Below are positions 59,562 to 64,000 of a stretch of DNA of 64,000 nt, one piece after another. The first letter of the stretch is position 1. Each line of letters opens with the position of its first letter. Both the position numbers and the translations under genes were made by a program. The stretch comes from Pseudomonas sp. Irchel 3H7 (lineage in GTDB: Bacteria; Pseudomonadota; Gammaproteobacteria; Pseudomonadales; Pseudomonadaceae), in the NCBI RefSeq assembly GCF_900187605.1, contig NZ_FYEA01000013.1, positions 124,001 through 188,000 of the forward strand, read 5' to 3'. The notes beneath the pieces were generated by a model. The model searched no databases. It had not been told where the DNA came from and worked only from the letters and a program-made list of their open reading frames with translations.

Positions 59562-60266
59562 TCAGCGACTCAAGTTGTCGTCCGGGATGTTCAACTCGAT
59601 GCCCATCCGTTGACCTTCGCGCAGAATGTGCCGACGCATTTGCGCACTGGCCTGGGCGCTGTTCTTGCTGCGGATGGCGCGGACCACCGCTTCGTTTTCT
59701 TCGAGGCGCTCGGCCAGATGTTCTGGAGAATTACGCAGCACCTCGGCGCTCTGCTTGAGGGCGTTGCTGGTTTGCTGCACCACGCTCTGAAAAATCGGAT
59801 TCGAGGTCAGGGTGAACAATTCTTCGTGAAAGGCGATGTAGGCGCTGACTCCGGCTTCACTGTCGCCAGCCTCAAGGGCTTCGCGCATGTCCATCAGGGT
59901 CAGGCGCAACTGGCCGACTTCCTTGCTGCTGATCGACTGCGCAACCAGACCGACAATGAACGGCTCGAGGGTATAACGCAGTTGCAGCACGTCTTCGAGG
60001 CTGGCACCGGCCACCGCGCTGTCGTGGCTCTGGTTATCGCTCAATTGCGCGTCGAGCACGACCACGCCTTTGCCCGGCATCGAACGGACGAGGCCGAGGG
60101 TTTCCAGGACGATCACTGCTTCGCGCAGGCTCGGGCGGCTGATGCCCAATTGTTCGGCCAGTTCGCGCTGGCCCGGCAGCATGTCGCCGGAGCGCCACTG
60201 GCCACGGGCCAATGCGGCGCGCAGTTTTTCTACGACTGAGTTGACGACGGTTGATGTGGTAATCAC
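59562..60266 (-). CDS. GntR family regulator, FadR/PdhR-like FCD subgroup (second of two)
   Basis: 234 residues. Winged helix GDMLPGQRELAEQLGISRPS then LREAVIVLETLGLVRSMPGK, then an FCD domain with LQLRYTLEPFIVGLVAQ and FHEELFTLTSNPIFQSVV. The DNA-reading region is of the FadR/PdhR/LldR class, whose usual site is TGGTNNNACCA. Two such sites precede the symporter gene upstream. It lies 82 bases after the symporter gene and is presumably cotranscribed. Confidence 0.89.
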   Translation of the reverse strand: MITTSTVVNSVVEKLRAALARGQWRSGDMLPGQRELAEQLGISRPSLREAVIVLETLGLVRSMPGKGVVVLDAQLSDNQSHDSAVAGASLEDVLQLRYTLEPFIVGLVAQSISSKEVGQLRLTLMDMREALEAGDSEAGVSAYIAFHEELFTLTSNPIFQSVVQQTSNALKQSAEVLRNSPEHLAERLEENEAVVRAIRSKNSAQASAQMRRHILREGQRMGIELNIPDDNLSR

Positions 60267-60348
60267 TTGTCTCGCTCCATGTGCCTAAAGGGGCGCCGCA
60301 AACCGGTATCAAAGGATCGCCGCTTGCGGCAGCGCCGATAGGGTTAAA

Positions 60349-61662
60349 TCAGAACTCCTGCTGGTGCGCCGGAGTTGCTGTTTTACGCGGCTGAAAGGTG
60401 TAGCCCTGCTGACCGCTGAGTACTTTGTTGGCGCGTTGCACGTCGATGTCTTTTTCCCAACGGGCGATCGCAACCGTGGCGACGCAGTTGCCGATGAGAT
60501 TGGTGAGTGCTCGGCCGATGCCCATGAACCAGTCCACTGCCAACACCAGCACCAGACCGACCACCGGGATCGCCGGAATCGCTGTCAGCGTTGCCGCCAG
60601 AATCACCAGTGCCGAACCCGGAATCCCGTGGGCACCTTTGGAGGTAATCAGCGACACCAGCAAAATGGTCAGCAGATCGGTCATGGCCAGCGGCGTGCCG
60701 GTGGCGTTGGCAATGAACACGATGGCCAGGGTCAGGTAGATCGAGAAACCGTCAAGGTTGAACGAGTACCCGGTTGGAATCACCAGACCCACGGTCGAGC
60801 TGCCAATGCCGAGGTGTTCGAGTTTGCGCATGATCTGTGGCAGCACGGCGTCGGACGATGCCGTGCCCATGACGATCAGCAGTTCTTCGCGCAGATACTT
60901 CAATAGCGGCCACATGCGCAGGCCGGAAGCGCGCATCACCAGACCGAGAATCACACTGACGAACGCGATGCAGGTCAGGTAGAACAAACCGACCAGGCTG
61001 CCCAGGTGTTGCAGGGAATCGAGGCCATATTTGCTGGTGGTGAAGGCGATGGCGCCGAACACGCCGATCGGCGCCAGACGCACGATCATGCCCATGATGC
61101 GGAAGATCACATGGCTCAGTTCGTTGATCAGGCGCGAGATCCCGGAAGCTGCTTCGCCGACCAGATTCAACGCGCTACCGAACAGCACCGAAAACAGCAG
61201 CACTTGCAGAATGTTGTTATCAGCGAAGGCTCCGATCACCGACGTCGGGATCAGGTCCATCAGGAATTGCGTGGTGGTGTGCATGTGCTGGCTGCGTTCG
61301 GCGAGATCGCCCATGTCGGCGGTCGACAGCTGCTCCAGATGGATATTCGCGCCGCTGCCGATGCCGGTACTGAAGGCGAACACCAGACCGATCACCAGTG
61401 CGATGGTGGTCAACACTTCGAAGTAGATCACCGATTTGAGACCGATGCGCCCGACCTTCTTCAGATCGCCGGCGCCGCTGATGCCGCTGACCACCACGCA
61501 GAACACGATGAGGCCGATGAGCATCTTGATCAGTTTGATGAAGCCGTCGCCGAGCGGTTTGAGCTGGGCCGAGTATTCAGGAAGGGTCAGCCCGCAGACG
61601 ATGCCGAGCATCAGTCCGAGAACCACTTGGAGGAAGATTGAACGCGAGCACCATCTGAGCAT
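60349..61662 (-). CDS. Dicarboxylate/cation symporter, DctA/GltP (DAACS) family
   Basis: 437 residues. Start MLRWCSRSIFLQVVLGLMLG, FIKLIKMLIGLIVFCVVVSG, the re-entrant loop LIVMGTASSDAVLP (serine-rich in the family), VIPTGYSFNLDGFSIYLTLA, and LTSKGAHGIPGSALVILAAT are those of DctA. Takes up C4-dicarboxylates or acidic amino acids with protons or sodium. Being under two GntR regulators rather than the DctBD system suggests a special substrate. ATG 61662 has GGAGG upstream. Confidence 0.9.
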   Translation of the reverse strand: MLRWCSRSIFLQVVLGLMLGIVCGLTLPEYSAQLKPLGDGFIKLIKMLIGLIVFCVVVSGISGAGDLKKVGRIGLKSVIYFEVLTTIALVIGLVFAFSTGIGSGANIHLEQLSTADMGDLAERSQHMHTTTQFLMDLIPTSVIGAFADNNILQVLLFSVLFGSALNLVGEAASGISRLINELSHVIFRIMGMIVRLAPIGVFGAIAFTTSKYGLDSLQHLGSLVGLFYLTCIAFVSVILGLVMRASGLRMWPLLKYLREELLIVMGTASSDAVLPQIMRKLEHLGIGSSTVGLVIPTGYSFNLDGFSIYLTLAIVFIANATGTPLAMTDLLTILLVSLITSKGAHGIPGSALVILAATLTAIPAIPVVGLVLVLAVDWFMGIGRALTNLIGNCVATVAIARWEKDIDVQRANKVLSGQQGYTFQPRKTATPAHQQEF

Positions 61663-61731
61663 GGGAGGAATCCTGGTCGGTGTCCTGGCTGCCGTGCGCT
61701 TGAACGCATCAGATTCAGAACTTAATTATTG

Positions 61732-61742
61732 TGGTCTTACCG
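61732..61742. promoter_or_regulatory. FadR/PdhR-type GntR operator upstream of symporter
   Basis: TGGTCTTACCG matches TGGTNNNACCA in all but the last base. It lies 70 bases upstream of the symporter start. Confidence 0.55.
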
Positions 61743-61816
61743 GTATGTCCAGTGCGGGTGCAGTCTACGCTCGGTTTTTTCGGGATGACAAGTGAAAACA
61801 GCAAAATTGGCATGAC

Positions 61817-61827
61817 CGGTCTGACCA
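61817..61827. promoter_or_regulatory. Second GntR-type operator upstream of symporter
   Basis: CGGTCTGACCA, read on the minus strand as TGGTCAGACCG, is the same type as the site at 61732 and lies 85 bases further upstream. The 339-base gap 61663-62001 otherwise holds a REPIN and the glyA terminator. Confidence 0.5.
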
Positions 61828-61841
61828 GTGGCCATAGCCAC

Positions 61842-61929
61842 GTGTAGGAGCTGCCGAAGGCTGCGATCTTTTGATCTTGTTTTTTCAAGGCCCAAATCAA
61901 AAGATCGCAGCCTTCGGCAGCTCCTACAC
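61842..61929. repeat. REPIN, GGAGCTGCCGAAGGCTG type
   Basis: GTAGGAGCTGCCGAAGGCTG and inverse CAGCCTTCGGCAGCTCCTAC with AAGATC/GATCTT inner arms; a perfect pair between the symporter promoter and the glyA terminator. Confidence 0.88.
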
Positions 61930-61944
61930 GGGAAATCAGGGGCG

Positions 61945-61977
61945 AAAAAAAACCGGCCAATCACTTGGCCGGTTTTT
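61945..61977 (-). terminator. Rho-independent terminator of glyA
   Basis: On the minus strand AAAAACCGGCCAA-GTGA-TTGGCCGGTT followed by six T. It starts 24 bases after the glyA stop codon. Confidence 0.9.
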
Positions 61978-62001
61978 CATGGTGCAGATTTAACGTCGCA
62001 A

Positions 62002-63255
62002 TTAAGCGCCGTATACCGGCAGCTTCTTGCAGATGGCTTTGACTTTCTCACGAACGGCGTCGATCACCGCTTCGTTGTTCAGGTCAGCCAGGATGTCGCA
62101 GATCCAGCCAGCCAGCTCTTTGCACTCAGCTTGCTTGAAGCCACGAGTGGTCACAGCCGGAGTACCGAAGCGCAGGCCGGAAGTGACGAACGGCGAGCGT
62201 GGATCGTTTGGTACGGAGTTCTTGTTCACGGTGATGAACGCTTTGCCCAGAGCGGCGTCGGCGTCTTTACCGGAGATGTCCTGCTTGATCAGCGACAGCA
62301 GGAACAGGTGGTTCTTGGTACCGCCCGAAACCACGTCGAAACCGCGCTCGATGAACACTTCGGCCATGGCCTGGGCGTTCAGCACCACTTGTTCCTGGTA
62401 GGCCTTGAACTCTGGCTGCAGCGCTTCCTTGAAGCAGATCGCTTTAGCGGCGATCACGTGCTCCAGCGGGCCACCCTGGGCGCCCGGGAATACCGCGGAG
62501 TTCAGCTTCTTCTCGATGTCGGCGTTGGCGCGCGCCAGGATCAGACCGCCACGTGGACCGCGCAGGGTCTTGTGCGTGGTGGTGGTCACGACGTCAGCGA
62601 AAGGCACCGGGTTCGGGTAAACACCCGCGGCAACCAGACCGGCTACGTGAGCCATGTCGACGAACAGGTAAGCACCGACTTTGTCAGCGATGGCGCGGAA
62701 ACGTGGGAAGTCGAGAATCTGCGAGTAGGCAGAGAAACCGGCCACGATCATTTTTGGCTTGTGCTCAACTGCCAGACGCTCGACTTCGTCGTAGTCGATC
62801 AGGCCGTTGGCGTCGATGCCGTACTGCACAGCGTTGTACAGTTTGCCCGAGGAGGAAACGCTGGCGCCGTGGGTCAGGTGACCGCCGTGGGCCAGGCTCA
62901 TGCCCAGAATGGTGTCGCCACCTTGCAGCAGGGCCAGGTAAACAGCAGCGTTGGCTTGCGAACCGGCGTGCGGCTGAACGTTGGCGTAATCGGCGCCGAA
63001 CAGCTCTTTGGCGCGGTCGATGGCCAGTTGCTCAACGATGTCGACGTACTCGCAACCACCGTAGTAACGCTTGCCTGGGTAGCCTTCAGCGTACTTGTTG
63101 GTCAGGACCGAGCCTTGAGCTTCCATCACCGCTGGGCTGGTGTAGTTTTCCGAAGCGATCAGCTCAATGTGTTCTTCCTGGCGCTGAGCTTCTTGCTCCA
63201 TGGCGGCAAAAAGGTCGGCGTCGTACTTGGCAATAGTCAAATCACGGCTGAACAT
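62002..63255 (-). CDS. glyA: Serine hydroxymethyltransferase
   Basis: 417 residues, the same as E. coli GlyA. PLP enzyme that converts serine and tetrahydrofolate to glycine and methylene-tetrahydrofolate. Seen are HIELIASENYTSPAVMEAQG, LTNKYAEGYPGKRYYGGCEY, MSLAHGGHLTHG, VDMAHVAGLVAAG and TTTTHKTLRGPRGGLI with the PLP-binding Lys. GAGGA lies 5 bases before the ATG. Upstream there is no glycine riboswitch that I can see. Confidence 0.97.
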   Translation of the reverse strand: MFSRDLTIAKYDADLFAAMEQEAQRQEEHIELIASENYTSPAVMEAQGSVLTNKYAEGYPGKRYYGGCEYVDIVEQLAIDRAKELFGADYANVQPHAGSQANAAVYLALLQGGDTILGMSLAHGGHLTHGASVSSSGKLYNAVQYGIDANGLIDYDEVERLAVEHKPKMIVAGFSAYSQILDFPRFRAIADKVGAYLFVDMAHVAGLVAAGVYPNPVPFADVVTTTTHKTLRGPRGGLILARANADIEKKLNSAVFPGAQGGPLEHVIAAKAICFKEALQPEFKAYQEQVVLNAQAMAEVFIERGFDVVSGGTKNHLFLLSLIKQDISGKDADAALGKAFITVNKNSVPNDPRSPFVTSGLRFGTPAVTTRGFKQAECKELAGWICDILADLNNEAVIDAVREKVKAICKKLPVYGA

Positions 63256-63387
63256 GGCGGTCCTCAAGGATCGGGGGCAGAAAAGGGGGGCATTCTAACC
63301 CAATGGGTTTTGGATGGCATATGAAACGACATCATGTCGCAGACAAGTGGCGTTCATGCGCAGATAGATGGTGATTGTGCTGGCCTC

Positions 63388-63490
63388 AAAAGATCGCAGC
63401 CTTCGGCAGCTCCTACAGTAATCCGAGCTGATCCCGAATACTGTGACCGACATCAATCCTTGCAGGAGCTGCCGAAGGCTGCGATCTTTT
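63388..63490. repeat. REP pair, GGAGCTGCCGAAGGCTG type, reversed order
   Basis: AAAAGATCGCAGCCTTCGGC then CTCCTACAG, and about 50 bases on CAGGAGCTGCCGAAGGCTGC then GATCTTTT. The arms point outward with GATCTTTT ends. It lies between glyA and the EAL gene. Confidence 0.84.
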
Positions 63491-63508
63491 CGGTCGCGCC
63501 GCCGATGT

Positions 63509-64000
63509 TCAGTCGAACATGAACAGCGCGTCATTGCTGAACTGCGCCTCAAACCGCCCCGCCGGCATCGGCCGCCCGAACAGATAGCCCTGAACCTCAT
63601 CGCAACCATGTTCGCGCAGGAAGTCCAACTGCTCATGGGTCTCCACACCCTCGGCGATCACCGCCAGATTCAGACTGTGCGCCATGGCGATGATCGCCCG
63701 GGCAATCTGCGCGTCCTGCTCACCGGACGGCAGGCCATCGACAAACGTGCGGTCGATTTTCAGCACGTCGATCGGGAATTGCTTGAGGTAGTTCAGCGAT
63801 GAGTAACCGGTGCCGAAGTCATCGACTGCGATGCTCAGGCCAAGGTTTTTCAGCCCGGCAAGAATCTGCATGGCCTCGCTGACTTCACGCATCAGGATAC
63901 TTTCGGTCAGTTCCAGCTCCAGGCATGCCGGCGGCAGGCCGGTTTCGCGCAGGATCGTGGCGATCCGCGTGCCGAGCTGGCCATCGGAGAACTGCCGCGC
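63509..64000 (-). CDS. EAL-domain c-di-GMP phosphodiesterase, C-terminal part (5' end outside window)
   Basis: The minus-strand frame is open to the window edge, so only the last 163 residues are seen. They include FSDGQLGTRIATILRETGLP, LELELTESIL, VDDFGTGYSSLNYLKQFPID then VLKIDRTFV, AEGVETHEQLDFLREHGCDE and VQGYLFGRPMPA. The DDFG Asp pair, the Lys of KID and the Glu of AEGVE are all present, so this domain should be catalytically able. The EAL motif itself and any GGDEF or sensor part lie beyond the edge. Confidence 0.92.
   Translation of the reverse strand, partial: ARQFSDGQLGTRIATILRETGLPPACLELELTESILMREVSEAMQILAGLKNLGLSIAVDDFGTGYSSLNYLKQFPIDVLKIDRTFVDGLPSGEQDAQIARAIIAMAHSLNLAVIAEGVETHEQLDFLREHGCDEVQGYLFGRPMPAGRFEAQFSNDALFMFD

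Noticed and set aside
61828..63324. Long open frame opposite glyA
   Set aside because: Shadow of glyA caused by codon bias; it runs through a REPIN and a terminator, which real genes would not.
63256..63387. Glycine riboswitch before glyA
   Set aside because: The leader before the ATG is short and lacks the paired glycine-aptamer cores.

Overview
The window reads as chromosome of a Pseudomonas of the fluorescens species complex. The evidence is GC-rich coding sequence, many copies of REP/REPIN repeats of the type known from P. fluorescens genomes (cores such as GTAGGAGCTGCCGAAGGCTG and GTAGGAGTGAGCCTGCTCGC), and Pseudomonas-type gene sets: katB-ankB, cioAB with a small DUF2474 gene, cstA-yjiX-yjiA, and quiC1 fused to a dioxygenase-like domain. 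I see no tRNA, rRNA, CRISPR array, integrase, transposase or prophage. Genes at both edges are cut: hrpB on the left and an EAL-domain gene on the right.

Layout. 1-8 kb: hrpB, a LysR regulator facing a PuuC-like aldehyde dehydrogenase, and a three-gene NMT1/TauT-type ABC importer. 8-13 kb: an orphan glycosyltransferase-like gene, a phosphodiesterase-fold membrane-anchored protein, YciC-type and DUF2076 proteins, a NYN-domain protein and a DEDDh exonuclease. 13-23 kb: an Lrp regulator facing an EamA exporter, rhlE, a flavoprotein, an HDAC-family deacetylase, a GNAT enzyme, tesB-HAD, an alpha/beta hydrolase and a zinc metallopeptidase. 23.16-25.43 kb: a lower-GC two-gene cassette coding for an unrecognised protein and a soluble ComEC-like metallo-beta-lactamase-fold protein. 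This is the best candidate for an undescribed system.

25.4-38 kb is a catabolic region. An aldo/keto reductase and an FAD dehydrogenase face an IclR regulator; next come a Gfo/Idh oxidoreductase, a TIM-barrel isomerase and an EamA transporter. A hydroaromatic (quinate/shikimate) set follows: MFS importer, quiC1, TetR regulator, aroE paralogue and aroQ. Shared palindromes tie the promoters together. TGGAAYTYGRTTCYA lies in front of both the FAD dehydrogenase and the Gfo/Idh operon. GTGTTCGRTAATCGCAC together with TAACC-N3-TAGTACA lies in front of both quiC1 and aroQ. AANAANAA motifs suggest Crc/Hfq control of several of these genes.

38-50 kb: a DUF4160/DUF2442 pair, trmA coupled to a purine permease, a DJ-1-like protein without its cysteine, an MFS exporter, cioAB with a perfect ANR box upstream, rlmG, an orphan LuxR receptor and fpr. 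50-64 kb: mscL, katB-ankB, radA, a PilZ protein, cstA-yjiX-yjiA with two Crc-type motifs around the cstA start, a DctA-like symporter with two GntR regulators, glyA, and the C-terminal part of an EAL protein.
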